DNA of 41,220 bases from DASZZY01 sp036260395. Its GTDB lineage: Bacteria > Actinomycetota > UBA4738 > CALAEC01. This document shows, in pieces, positions 14,230-22,662 of the stretch; position 1 is the first letter of the stretch, and every line of letters starts with the position of its first letter. A program made the translations under genes and the position numbers. The notes beneath the pieces are model-generated. The model saw only the letters and a list, made by a program, of their open reading frames with translations. It was not told where the DNA came from and did not search any database. The DNA lies in the NCBI GenBank assembly GCA_036260395.1, contig DASZZY010000040.1:1-41220 (forward strand), in the 5' to 3' direction.

Positions 14230-15934
14230 ACCGGCCCTCCAGGATCAGGTGGCGGAACCGGTGGTACATGACCGACCCGACCAGGAGGAGGACCCCCAGG
14301 CCCGTGAAGGCGAGCGTCCGGTGGAGCGGCTCGAGCCGCCACAGGTCGACGAGGACCAGCTTGCCCAGCGTGATGCCGAACAGCGAGACCGCGAAGAGCC
14401 GCGCGCGCGGCAGGCGGGCGGCGACTCCGACCGCCAGGAGGCCGCCCGCGTACAGCGCCCAGATCGCCGTGTACGCGAAGAGCAGGGCCTGGTGCCGGCC
14501 AGGATCCCCGGCCTCCGTGGGGAAGCCCATGGCCACCCGGGCCTCGAGGCTCAGCCACAGGACGGCCACGGCGTGCGCGCCCCCGAACGCAACCGGCGCG
14601 AGGCGTCGCTCCCACCCCCCGCCGGGTTCCCGCGCCAACAGCCACCCCACGGCGGAGAGCGCCGCGACCTGGAGGACCAGCGTGAGGGACTCGATCGAGG
14701 CCGCCAGGCGCTCCGGCCGGTAGTCGAAGCCGAGCTCGAAGTCCACGACGAGCGAGGCGAGCAGCGAGAGCGCCACGACCGATGCCCCGGCCGCCCGGGC
14801 GGACGGCATCCGCGCCGCGCAGCCGATCCACACCATCGCCGTGCCCTGGGCCGCCCAGGTGATCGCCACCTGCGGCCCGTCGAGCTGGATGGGGACCGCG
14901 ACCGTGAAGAACGCCGCGGCCAGCCCGGCCAGGCCGAGCCAGAGCGCGCGGTCCTCCGGCCGGCGGGCCGCCGCCACGGCCGCCAGGGCGCCGTGGAGCG
15001 CCGCCAGGGCGAACGTGAACGGCCCCCGCGCGTCGTCCGGCAGGACGGCCATCCCGGTCCAGAAGTACGCCCACGCGTTCGCGCCGAGGAGCGGCAGATC
15101 CGCGCCCTCGGTCCGGCGGCCGCGCCAGGCGTGCAGCAGCGCCCGCGCGGCGAAGACCGCGAAGAACAGCGTGGCGAACGCCTGCGCGGTAGCCAGGGGT
15201 GCGCCGTCGGACGCCGCCAGCACCACCGCCCACGTCCCGGCCATCGCGGTGGCCTCCACGGCCCGCCACCGCCGCCCGGCGGCGATCGCCAGGATGCCGA
15301 CGTCGAGCAGGAGGACGTAGGCGAACAGCGATGTCGGATCCCGGGCGATGCCGGTGACGTAGGGGTTCAGGAACCCGCCGACCAGCGACACGATCGCCAG
15401 CGCCACCGAATCGTGGCGGAGCGACAGGACGGCGGCCGCGGCCACCACCGACCCGAGGGCCAGGAAGGCGACGGGCGCGGGGAACAGCCCGTACAGCGCG
15501 AACCCCGCCCACAGCGACAGGTACAGGAGCCCCACGCCGCCCCCCGTCACGGCCTGGGCCAGCCTGGGCCACCCCACGCGCGCGGCGTGCTCTCCCCACC
15601 CGACGAACGCCAGCCCCACGGCCACGCCGATCGCCACGCGGCCGGTGGGGCCGATCAGGCCGCGGTCCACCGCGTACTTGAAGGCGAACGCCGCGCCCAG
15701 GAGGATCGCCACCACGCCTATGCGCGCGAACCAGGTCCCCACCAGGGTTGCCTCGGCCGCGGCGTCGGCGGAGGGGGTCGTGGGGCGCGGGGGCGCCGGG
15801 CGGGGACGGACCAGGTGCGGAGGCGGTGGCGGCGGAGCGGTCCGGCGTTCCGGCCGCCCCCCGGCCACGCGCCCCCTGAGGTCCGCGACCTCGCGTTCCA
15901 GTCGCTCCACGCGGCGGATCAGCTCGCGGTCCAC
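14228..15934 (-). CDS. DUF2339 polytopic membrane protein
   Basis: 568 residues. A short N-terminal coiled-coil-like stretch (VDRELIRRVERLEREVADLRG, residues 1-21), a Pro/Arg-rich linker to about 75, then GTWFARIGVVAILLGAAFAFKYAVDRG, the hallmark of DUF2339, and about fourteen hydrophobic helices up to the end. Family members are large integral membrane proteins of unknown function; transport or cell-envelope roles are only guessed. GTG 15934 was chosen because the coiled-coil start is typical and it overlaps the end of the upstream Cys protein by 16 bp. It forms an overlapping cassette with the next two small genes. Confidence 0.9.
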   Translation of the reverse strand: MDRELIRRVERLEREVADLRGRVAGGRPERRTAPPPPPPHLVRPRPAPPRPTTPSADAAAEATLVGTWFARIGVVAILLGAAFAFKYAVDRGLIGPTGRVAIGVAVGLAFVGWGEHAARVGWPRLAQAVTGGGVGLLYLSLWAGFALYGLFPAPVAFLALGSVVAAAAVLSLRHDSVALAIVSLVGGFLNPYVTGIARDPTSLFAYVLLLDVGILAIAAGRRWRAVEATAMAGTWAVVLAASDGAPLATAQAFATLFFAVFAARALLHAWRGRRTEGADLPLLGANAWAYFWTGMAVLPDDARGPFTFALAALHGALAAVAAARRPEDRALWLGLAGLAAAFFTVAVPIQLDGPQVAITWAAQGTAMVWIGCAARMPSARAAGASVVALSLLASLVVDFELGFDYRPERLAASIESLTLVLQVAALSAVGWLLAREPGGGWERRLAPVAFGGAHAVAVLWLSLEARVAMGFPTEAGDPGRHQALLFAYTAIWALYAGGLLAVGVAARLPRARLFAVSLFGITLGKLVLVDLWRLEPLHRTLAFTGLGVLLLVGSVMYHRFRHLILEGR

Positions 15935-16113
15935 GGCCCTTCCCTTCCGTGTCCCCGCTGGTCGGCGGCGGCCCGACAGCGCCGGCAGCGCTGATCCTCG
16001 AACGTCACGGCCCGGTAGACGGCCCCCGGGGCGCTGAACGGCACGCCACAGCCCTCGCACGCCATGACCCGAAGGACCGCGAAGGCCGCGAGAACGACCA
16101 TCGCCACGCTCAC
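15919..16113 (-). CDS. Small protein with hydrophobic N-terminus and two CxxC pairs
   Basis: 64 residues from GTG 16113. It begins with a hydrophobic stretch (SVAMVVLAAFAVLRV), then CEGCGVPFSAPGAVYRAV, and CRRC about 20 residues later: a compact zinc-ribbon pattern with a membrane-inserting or signal-like N-terminus. The start overlaps the upstream stop as GTGA, and the stop lies inside the DUF2339 start region, so all three genes appear translationally linked. I do not recognise a family. Zinc binding is inferred from the cysteine spacing. Confidence 0.65.
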   Translation of the reverse strand: MSVAMVVLAAFAVLRVMACEGCGVPFSAPGAVYRAVTFEDQRCRRCRAAADQRGHGREGPWTAS

Positions 16114-16415
16114 GCCTGAAGCCCCGCTCTCGGCCCCTCGTGCCGCCTGGCGCGCCAGCGCTGGATGTCGAGAGTCAAAGTGAACCCGATCGCGCCTGTC
16201 ACCAGCGCGGCGACCGGGACCGCAAGGAACCATCCCGAGAGGCACTCCAGGTCTTCGCAGCCCAGCAGCCACAAGGCCGTCGTACCGACGCCACCCGCAA
16301 GCGCCCCGAAGATAGCGGCCAGCGCGCGGATCCACCGTCGCGGCGGCGTTGGCTCCTGCGCCGTGCGCAACTCCGGCGGAACCTCTCGCCCTGGCTCTCC
16401 GGCATCCGGCCTCAT
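16110..16415 (-). CDS. Small two-helix membrane protein of unknown function
   Basis: 101 residues. The first 28 are polar; then come two hydrophobic segments, WIRALAAIFGALAGGVGTTALWLLG (about 28-52) and WFLAVPVAALVTGAIGFTLTL (about 62-82), separated by CEDLEC, which could form a disulphide outside the membrane. The tail is basic (RWRARRHEG). No family recognised. No clear Shine-Dalgarno precedes the ATG at 16415. Its stop overlaps the next gene as GTGA, which supports that it is real. Confidence 0.6.
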   Translation of the reverse strand: MRPDAGEPGREVPPELRTAQEPTPPRRWIRALAAIFGALAGGVGTTALWLLGCEDLECLSGWFLAVPVAALVTGAIGFTLTLDIQRWRARRHEGPRAGLQA

Positions 16416-16516
16416 CGGCAGCCAGGATGCCGCCCCGGGAGGTGGTCGCCTAGACGGAGAACGACCTGTTTCGGCGGCGTGGCCTCCCTATCCCGCCTGG
16501 GTACTTCCGGAAGGGC

Positions 16517-17170
16517 CTACTCGGGGGCGCGGTCGAGGCCCTTCTGGATCGCGTACCGCATCAGCTCGTAGCGCCGGCGGAGCTGGAGCTTCGTGAGGAT
16601 GTTCTGCACATGGTTCTGCACGGTCTTGACGCTGATGAACAGCTTCTCGGCGATCTCCCGGTACGTGTACCCCTTGGCCACCAGCTTGAGGACCTCGTTC
16701 TCCCGGGCGGTGAGCGCCGGCTCGTCGGGGTCGCGCGCCGCCAGCCGCCGGAACTCGTCGAGGACCAGCCCGGCCAGCGACGGCGTGAACACCGGCTCGC
16801 CGGCGTGGACCCGGCGGACCGCGTCGGCGACCTCGTCCGACGTCGCACTCTTGAGCAGGTAGCCACGGGCCCCCGCCTTCACCGCCTCGAGGACGTCGGC
16901 CTCTTCCCCGGACGCGGACAGGACCAGGACCTTGACGTGCGGCGACTCCTCGACGATGCGCCGCGTGGCCTCGGCGCCGGCGACCATGGGGAGCTTCAGG
17001 TCCATGATCACCACCTCGGGCATCTCCGACCGGGCGAGCTCGATGGCCTCGCCGCCGTCCGACGCCTCCCCGACGACGTCGGCCACGCCGCCCCGCTCGA
17101 GGTCGGCCCGGATCCCGTCCCGCCACACCGGGTGGTCGTCGACCACCAGGACCCTGATCGCCTCGCTCAC
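16517..17170 (-). CDS. NarL/FixJ-type response regulator with LuxR DNA-binding domain
   Basis: 217 residues. The receiver domain (1-125) has the acidic pair in VVDDHPVWRDGI, the phospho-acceptor Asp57 in VVIMDLKLP, and KAGARGYLLKSA near its end. The LuxR-type helix-turn-helix is at about 150-210 (LTARENEVLKLVAKGYTYREIAEKLF in pieces, then SVKTVQNHVQNILTKLQ). It should bind DNA as a dimer after phosphorylation by the kinase encoded just upstream. The GTG start overlaps the kinase stop as GTGA. The 100 bp after its stop are without a visible gene. Confidence 0.95.
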   Translation of the reverse strand: MSEAIRVLVVDDHPVWRDGIRADLERGGVADVVGEASDGGEAIELARSEMPEVVIMDLKLPMVAGAEATRRIVEESPHVKVLVLSASGEEADVLEAVKAGARGYLLKSATSDEVADAVRRVHAGEPVFTPSLAGLVLDEFRRLAARDPDEPALTARENEVLKLVAKGYTYREIAEKLFISVKTVQNHVQNILTKLQLRRRYELMRYAIQKGLDRAPE

Positions 17171-18360
17171 CGGGGGCTCCCGACCGGCAGCCTGAGCTCC
17201 ACCTCGGTGCCCCGGCCGGGCATTGCGTCGATACGCAGGCTCCCGCCGAGGTCCTCGACCCGCCCCTTCATGCTCTTCAGGATGCCGAGCTTGCCGTCGG
17301 AGCGAAGGCGCTCCTCGTCGTAGGTGAACCCCCGCCCGTCGTCCCGAATCGAGACGACGGCCTCGGCGCCGTCGAGCTCGGCGTAGACCGCCGCCTTCGA
17401 CGCGCCGGCATGCCGAGCCACGTTCTCGAGCGCCTGCCGCACGGCGGCGGCGAGCTCGTCGACCGCCGGGGCGGGCAGCCAGATGGGACCCACCGCCGTC
17501 ACGGTGACCGGCGGCCCGGTGGCCTCGCGACCGACCGCCTCCAGCGCCTCGCGCAGCGAGGCCATCCCCCCGGGCGGCTCGGCCGGCTCCCGGAGGATCA
17601 AGCCTCGCAGATCCCGCTCCTGCTGCCCGGCCATCTCCGCCAGCCGGCCGACGTCGGGCCCGGGCACGGTCCCCGCCGAGGCCAGCTCGCGCCCGCGCTT
17701 GTTGATGAGGGCCAGCGCCTGGAGCACCGAGTCGTGGATCGTCCGGGCCATCGCCTCCCGCTCGGCCAGCCGGGCGGCGCGCTCCCGGGCGGCCATGGCC
17801 TCCTCGGTGGCCACGCGGACCTCGGCGGCGGAGCGGTCCAGCAGGCGCGCCACCACGCCGACGGCCCCGCCCGCCAGCAGGTAGTTGATCGCGCCGTTCG
17901 CCACGCCCTGGAACTCGCCCCCGCCGAGGGCGTCCAGCGGGATGTCGTTCACCGGACGGGCCAGGACGTACGCGGCCGCGAGCGCCAGGCCGGCGGACAG
18001 GCCCCCCACCGGCCCGCGAGCCGCCCCCCACGACAGCGCCGCGGTGATCGGATAGGCGGCAGCGAAGAACGGGCGCTCGCCGACGTTGCCGGGGGCCACC
18101 ACGAGCCCGGACACGAGGATCAGCCCCGACGCCAGGGCCAGGTCGAACCACCGGGCCCCCCGCTGCTCCTGGCTGCGCGAGACTGTGAGCCACGCCGACC
18201 AGGCGGCGGCCGCCCCGACCGAGGCCCACGCCAGCTCCGGGCGCCGGTAGGGCTCGCCGATGGCCAGCGTGAGGACCGCCATCCAGGCCAGCGCCGCCCA
18301 CCGGTAGACGAGGATCCCGGCCCACAGCGTCCGCTTGGCCCGGTCGGGCTCAGCCGTCAT
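17167..18360 (-). CDS. MacS/NarX-like sensor histidine kinase
   Basis: 397 residues. Five or six hydrophobic helices fill residues 12-175, so it senses within or near the membrane rather than by a large outside domain. The HisKA_3 dimerisation segment has the phospho-acceptor His209 in REAMARTIHDSVLQALALI, the N-box is QALENVARHAGAS (about 298-310), and the G-box is IRDDGRGF, followed by GILKSMKGRVEDLGGSL. The layout matches the actinobacterial MacS family, from memory. ATG at 18360 has no Shine-Dalgarno; a palindrome and a -10 are directly in front. Signal unknown. Confidence 0.92.
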   Translation of the reverse strand: MTAEPDRAKRTLWAGILVYRWAALAWMAVLTLAIGEPYRRPELAWASVGAAAAWSAWLTVSRSQEQRGARWFDLALASGLILVSGLVVAPGNVGERPFFAAAYPITAALSWGAARGPVGGLSAGLALAAAYVLARPVNDIPLDALGGGEFQGVANGAINYLLAGGAVGVVARLLDRSAAEVRVATEEAMAARERAARLAEREAMARTIHDSVLQALALINKRGRELASAGTVPGPDVGRLAEMAGQQERDLRGLILREPAEPPGGMASLREALEAVGREATGPPVTVTAVGPIWLPAPAVDELAAAVRQALENVARHAGASKAAVYAELDGAEAVVSIRDDGRGFTYDEERLRSDGKLGILKSMKGRVEDLGGSLRIDAMPGRGTEVELRLPVGSPR

Positions 18361-18362
18361 CT

Positions 18363-18377
18363 TTAACGTTAATTCTA
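18363..18377 (-). promoter_or_regulatory. -10 hexamer overlapping a perfect TTAACGTTAA palindrome before the kinase gene
   Basis: TTAACGTTAA (18363-18372) sits 2 bp from the kinase ATG, and minus-strand TAGAAT (18372-18377) overlaps its edge as a candidate -10. This A+T-rich spot stands out in a G+C-rich region. A protein bound here would block the start site, so it is a good operator candidate, possibly for the encoded regulator itself (inference). Confidence 0.4.
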
Positions 18378-18459
18378 GGGCCGGCCCCGCAGCGAAAGGA
18401 ACCGCGGTGGGTACCCTCTGCCCCGCGCCGAACGCCGTCCACCAGTGGAGTCATCAACC

Positions 18460-19647
18460 ATGGAGACCACGGATCCAGAGGGCCATACGGGTTCCGGCCC
18501 GGCGGCTTCCCGTCCGGACTCAGGCGGAGCCCACGCTCGGGGGGAGATGGAGGACGACGGCTCGATCCGCTCCGTGCTTCGGAGCGTGCGGAGGGGACTG
18601 GCGCTCGTCGTCCTTCGGCCGTGGGACGCCATCCGGTTCCGGAGGTGGATCGGCCGGCGCACCCGGCGGCTGCTGGGGAAGGAGCCCGCCGCCGGAGCGC
18701 TCCTGCCGCTCGGCCCGGCGACGCTCAGGTTCTGCCGGCCGCTGACGCGCCCGCGGTTCGTGCCGGCCGCCGAGGCCGGCCACATGCGCGACGACGACGT
18801 GGTGCTCGGCGTGGTCGTGGAGGCGGAGGCGCGAGCCTATCCCTGGTGGATCCTCGACGACCACCACGTGGCCAACGACGTCGTGGCGGGGCGCCCCATC
18901 ACCGTCCTGCTGTGCGAGGTGTGCAGCAGCGGCCTGGCGTACGACCCGGTGGTCGACGGCCGGGTCCTCACGTTCGGACAGCGCCATCTCTACAACGGGA
19001 CGATCACGCTCGACGACGACCAGACGGGCTCGGTCTGGTACCCGGTCACCGCCACCGCCGTGGCCGGCGAGCTCGAGGGGACCACGCTGCGGCTGCTGCC
19101 GCTGTCGCAGATGGAGTGGCGAGTCTGGCGCGAGCTCCACCCCGACACCCTCGTCCTCGCCGCCGAGCACGGCAGTCGGACCGGCCACGGCAGCGGCCAT
19201 CGGATCGGGAGCCCCCGCGTCGGGCCGAACATGCGCGAGTCGATCGCCCACTGGGACGAGCGGCTCCCGCACAACACGCTCGTGATGACCGTCTCGAGCA
19301 ACGGCGCGTCGAGGACCTATCCGCTCTCGACGCTCCGCGACAAGGACGGCGTGGTGAACGACGAGCTCGGCGGCGCGCCGATCGTCGTCCTCCATCACCT
19401 GGCCGAGGGCAGCTTCGCGGCCCTGGCATTCTCCCGGACCGCGGGGGGGCACACCCTCACGTTCCGCCCCGGGCATCGGGGACCGATCGACGCGGAGACC
19501 GGATCGGTCTGGACCTACGAGGGCCGGGCGGTCGAGGGGCCGCTGGCCGGGACCCAGCTGGAGTTCCTGCCCTCCCACGTCTCCGAGTGGTACATCATCG
19601 GGACCGCCCATCCCGGCATCGAGATCCGCGGCCAGCGCTCCGGCTGA
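18460..19647 (+). CDS. DUF3179 domain-containing protein
   Basis: 395 residues from ATG 18460 (GTG at 18445 is a five-codon longer option, but its GTGGAG serves well as Shine-Dalgarno for the ATG). Residues 1-80 are polar and Arg-rich without a signal peptide. The DUF3179 core follows: VVLGVVVEAEARAYPWW, HVANDVVAGRPITVLLCEVCSSG, TFGQRHLYNGTITLDDDQTGS, and PLSQMEWRVWRELHPDTLVL, later GSVWTYEGRAVEGPLAG. The family is widespread and of unknown function. It is divergent from the sensor kinase gene and convergent with the RTX-like gene. Confidence 0.9.
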   Translation: METTDPEGHTGSGPAASRPDSGGAHARGEMEDDGSIRSVLRSVRRGLALVVLRPWDAIRFRRWIGRRTRRLLGKEPAAGALLPLGPATLRFCRPLTRPRFVPAAEAGHMRDDDVVLGVVVEAEARAYPWWILDDHHVANDVVAGRPITVLLCEVCSSGLAYDPVVDGRVLTFGQRHLYNGTITLDDDQTGSVWYPVTATAVAGELEGTTLRLLPLSQMEWRVWRELHPDTLVLAAEHGSRTGHGSGHRIGSPRVGPNMRESIAHWDERLPHNTLVMTVSSNGASRTYPLSTLRDKDGVVNDELGGAPIVVLHHLAEGSFAALAFSRTAGGHTLTFRPGHRGPIDAETGSVWTYEGRAVEGPLAGTQLEFLPSHVSEWYIIGTAHPGIEIRGQRSG

Positions 19648-19651
19648 GCGC

Positions 19652-19676
19652 GCGGCCGCGACGACGGGCCGGCCGC
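19652..19676. terminator. Hairpin between convergent DUF3179 and RTX-like genes
   Basis: GCGGCC (19652-19657) and GGCCGC (19671-19676) can pair over a 13-nt loop in the 28-bp gap between the two stops. There is no T-tract. It may act as a weak bidirectional terminator. Confidence 0.3.
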
Positions 19677-21739
19677 TAGCGCTCGCACGAGATGAGCCTG
19701 TCGCTCCCCGGCCCGGGGAGGCACGTGTCGATGCCGGGACCGCCCCGCAGCACGTCGTCACCCGGGCCGCCCCGCAGGGTGTCGGGGCCGGCCTGCCCCT
19801 TCAGCGCGTCGTCCCCCGCGTTGCCGACGAGCAGGTCGCCCGCTCCGCCACCGAGGAGCGTGTCGCTTCCTCCCTGCCCCCTGGCGCCGTCCGAGCCGGC
19901 CCCGGTGGCGACGCGGTCCCTCCCCGCCCCGGCGCACACCCGGTCCGGGCCGCCCCTCGTCACCACGTCGTCCCCTCCGCCGAGCGACAGCGCGACGTCC
20001 GCCGCTCCGCCCCCGACGAACGAGTCGGGGCCCGGCGTGCCGACCCACGTCGCGGGCCGCCCGAGGCACGCCAGCTGCGGCATCAGGATCGAGGCGATCC
20101 TGGTCTGCCAGTTCTTGCCGAACGGAGGATCCGACGGCGTCGGGTCCGTGCTCTGGTAGTACTCGTGCGTGAACCACAGGACGGTGTCGTCGGACGGATC
20201 GGGGGTCATCGCGGCGTAGTCGCCCCACCGCTCGCCGCCGGTCTGCGACCCGCCTCCCGCCCTGATCGTCGTCTCGCCCAGTCCCATCGTGCCCAGCGGG
20301 TCGCTCGCACGCCGGGCGGAGAACCGGATCGATGGGAACACGCGCTCGCCCGAGACGCTGTACCCGACCGCGATGTTGCCCTGGCCGTCCATGGCGATGC
20401 TCGGCATCCACTTGTGCACCGAGCTGCCGCGGCCGGAGGCGACGGTTCCCTCCTGGTAGAGGACCGGCGACCCGGACAGCCGACGGACCTCGTGCCACCG
20501 GACGCCCGCCTTGTTCCGCGCCACGTCGACGGTGTGCGAGACGACCAGCGACTCGTGCGTCCCGAAGTTGCGGTAGGCGGCGCGGTGCATCAGCCGCTCG
20601 GAGAGCGCGTCGACCCGCTGGGACGTCTCCGGCTGGGGGATGCAGCTCGGATCGAAGTTGCACAGGTTGATGTCGTAGGCGGCGGTCGGGACGACCTTCG
20701 GCCCGTCCAGCGTGGCGTCGACGGGGGGGACGAAGTCGGGGGTGAAGTCCCAGACCTGGAGCCCGGCCGGCGGGCGGAAGAACTCGGCCGGGCGGAGCTC
20801 GATGAAGTGGTTCGGCGCCCCGGCGGGCGGGAGGCGGGTGCCGTCGAGGTCCGAGGGGAGGACCGTGAACGACGGGTCGCGCAGGAGAAACCCGTGCGCG
20901 TTGGCCGGGCCGCCGGACAGCATCGAGATCCGGTCGAGGGCCACGAGCTCCGCGCCGATGTACTCGAGCCTCCGGGCGGAGAACAGGTTCACCGACATGA
21001 AGTAGCCGTCCGGCCACACGCCGAACTTCGGGTAATCGGGGAAGTCCGCGAACGGCAGCGCGTACCGGTGGTACGCGCCGGTCGGGTCCGCGGTCCGCGC
21101 GACCGCCACGCAGACGAAGAACGGCCCGTCGGGGAAGTTCGGGAGCGCGAACTGCGAGACCAGCCACCGGTCCGCCAGCTGGTCGTGGAGGACGATGGGG
21201 TCGCCATCGTTCGTCGTCTCGCACGCCCCGCCGAACCCCGACCAGAACGCGTTGTTCCTGACGGGACCTAGCAGCAGCGTCCCGGACTTGTCGAAGATCT
21301 TCGTCACGACGTTCGTCATCTGGACGTAGTGGTTCGGGCCGACGTCGCCCACCGTGTCCGGCGGGATCGGGAAGCCCTCGCCCAGCGCGGCATTGTCGAG
21401 GTTCGATACGCCCTCGAAGCTCGTCCCGAGCGGGACGGCGGAGCCGCCGGGGGCGACCGGATCGAGCGCGGGGTCTCCCGCCAGCGGGGTGGGCTCGGTG
21501 CCCGGGGGGACCGGCCGGCGCCGCGCCGGCCGGGGGCGCGACGCGATGGGAGCGTCCGAGGGGCGCGCGGCCATCGTCCGCAGGGGCTCGGAGGTGTCCT
21601 GCCGCTCGGTGGGGATGGTGACCGGCGTGGGCGCCGGCTGGACGGCCTCGCTCCGGCTGGCCGCCGGTGAGGGCCCGCCCGCACCGAGGAGCACGGCCGC
21701 CAGCCCCCAGGCCAACCCGGCCCTCCGCCCCCTTCCCAT
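19676..21739 (-). CDS. Secreted protein with C-terminal RTX-like (hemolysin-type) repeats
   Basis: 687 residues. An N-terminal signal peptide is visible (MGRGRRAGLAWGLAAVLLGA, cleavage likely near residue 28), then a Pro-rich linker to about 95. The large central part (about 100-555) contains PPDTVGDVGPNHYVQMTN and SIAMDGQGNIAVGYSVS, which recur in secreted bacterial proteins of unknown activity and suggest a beta-propeller-like fold. Residues 560-687 contain at least six Gly/Asp-rich nonapeptides of the GGxGxDxL type (GGGGDDVV, GGAGDLLVGNAGDD, GGPGDDVL), likely binding calcium outside the cell. A TAGGGT hexamer at 21751-21756 is 11 nt from the ATG, which lacks a Shine-Dalgarno. Confidence 0.88.
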   Translation of the reverse strand: MGRGRRAGLAWGLAAVLLGAGGPSPAASRSEAVQPAPTPVTIPTERQDTSEPLRTMAARPSDAPIASRPRPARRRPVPPGTEPTPLAGDPALDPVAPGGSAVPLGTSFEGVSNLDNAALGEGFPIPPDTVGDVGPNHYVQMTNVVTKIFDKSGTLLLGPVRNNAFWSGFGGACETTNDGDPIVLHDQLADRWLVSQFALPNFPDGPFFVCVAVARTADPTGAYHRYALPFADFPDYPKFGVWPDGYFMSVNLFSARRLEYIGAELVALDRISMLSGGPANAHGFLLRDPSFTVLPSDLDGTRLPPAGAPNHFIELRPAEFFRPPAGLQVWDFTPDFVPPVDATLDGPKVVPTAAYDINLCNFDPSCIPQPETSQRVDALSERLMHRAAYRNFGTHESLVVSHTVDVARNKAGVRWHEVRRLSGSPVLYQEGTVASGRGSSVHKWMPSIAMDGQGNIAVGYSVSGERVFPSIRFSARRASDPLGTMGLGETTIRAGGGSQTGGERWGDYAAMTPDPSDDTVLWFTHEYYQSTDPTPSDPPFGKNWQTRIASILMPQLACLGRPATWVGTPGPDSFVGGGAADVALSLGGGDDVVTRGGPDRVCAGAGRDRVATGAGSDGARGQGGSDTLLGGGAGDLLVGNAGDDALKGQAGPDTLRGGPGDDVLRGGPGIDTCLPGPGSDRLISCER

Positions 21740-21822
21740 ACGAGCCCGCCACCCTACCGGTGGCCCCCGGACCGGTCAATCGGGCCGCCGACGCGGTCGT
21801 TCCGGCCGGACGGCCGACGCCG

Positions 21823-22662
21823 TCAGCCGGCCAGCACGACGTCGGGGCACGACTTCGTGCCGGTGTCGCGCCACACGCCGATCACCCGGCCGCCGGGCCC
21901 CACGAGGGCGTAGGGGCCCTCGACCCCCGCGGGCGCCAGGCACCGCCCGTGCCGGGCGGCCTCGGCCTCGTCGCCGTCGACCTCCACCCGGCGGAGGTGC
22001 TCCACGGCGCGGTCGATGGGGAGCGGCGCTCCGGGAGCGTCCGCGGGTACGGCGTCGGAGACCGAGAAGCGGCCGATCCGCGTCCGGCGCAACCGGGTGA
22101 GGTGGGCGCCGGGACCCAGGGCGGTCCCGAGGTCAGCGACCAGCGAGCGGACGTACGTCCCCGAGGAACACACCGCCCGGAAGTCGAAGTCCCGGCCGTC
22201 GAAGCCGAGCAGGTCGAAGGCGTCGACCCGGACCCGCCGCGGCGGCGCCTTGACCCGCTCGCCGGCCCGGGCCGCCCGGTACAGGCGCCGGCCGCCGACC
22301 TTGACCGCGGAGTAGGCCGGGGGCCGCTGCTCGATGTCCCCGATGAAGCTCGCCATGGCTCCCCGGAGGTCCTCCTCGGCCACGTCGGCGGGCGCCGTGC
22401 GAACGACGCTCCCCGTCGCGTCGAGCGTGTCGGTCTCCTCCCCCAGTCGCCCGGTGCCCTCGTACTCCTTCTCGAGGTCGCCGAGGAACCGCAGCAGCCG
22501 GGTGGCGCGGCCGACGCCGAGCACCAGCAGGCCGGAGGCCATGGGGTCGAGCGTCCCGGCGTGTCCCACCCGTCGGACGCCGAGCGCCCGCCGGACCGCG
22601 TCGACGGCGTCGTGCGACGTGATGCCGCTCGGCTTGTCGACCAGCAGGACCCCGTCCGTCAC
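21823..22662 (-). CDS. truB: tRNA pseudouridine(55) synthase
   Basis: 279 residues. The catalytic motif GHAGTLDPMASG contains Asp39, VLLVDKPSGITSHD opens the protein, and GDIEQRPPAYSAVKVGGRRLYRAAR and SSGTYVRSLVADLG are in their usual places. The C-terminal part from about 215 is a variable PUA-like region. The enzyme modifies U55 in the T-loop of tRNAs. GTG 22662 overlaps the stop of the DHH gene as GTGA. The 83 bp following up to the RTX-like start hold only that gene's candidate -10. Confidence 0.97.
   Translation of the reverse strand: MTDGVLLVDKPSGITSHDAVDAVRRALGVRRVGHAGTLDPMASGLLVLGVGRATRLLRFLGDLEKEYEGTGRLGEETDTLDATGSVVRTAPADVAEEDLRGAMASFIGDIEQRPPAYSAVKVGGRRLYRAARAGERVKAPPRRVRVDAFDLLGFDGRDFDFRAVCSSGTYVRSLVADLGTALGPGAHLTRLRRTRIGRFSVSDAVPADAPGAPLPIDRAVEHLRRVEVDGDEAEAARHGRCLAPAGVEGPYALVGPGGRVIGVWRDTGTKSCPDVVLAG

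Noticed and set aside
13292..15994. 900-codon plus-strand open frame across ribF and the DUF2339 gene
   Set aside because: It is antisense to two recognised genes and reads as low-complexity Arg/Pro/Gly-rich sequence; in G+C-rich DNA antisense frames stay open by codon bias.
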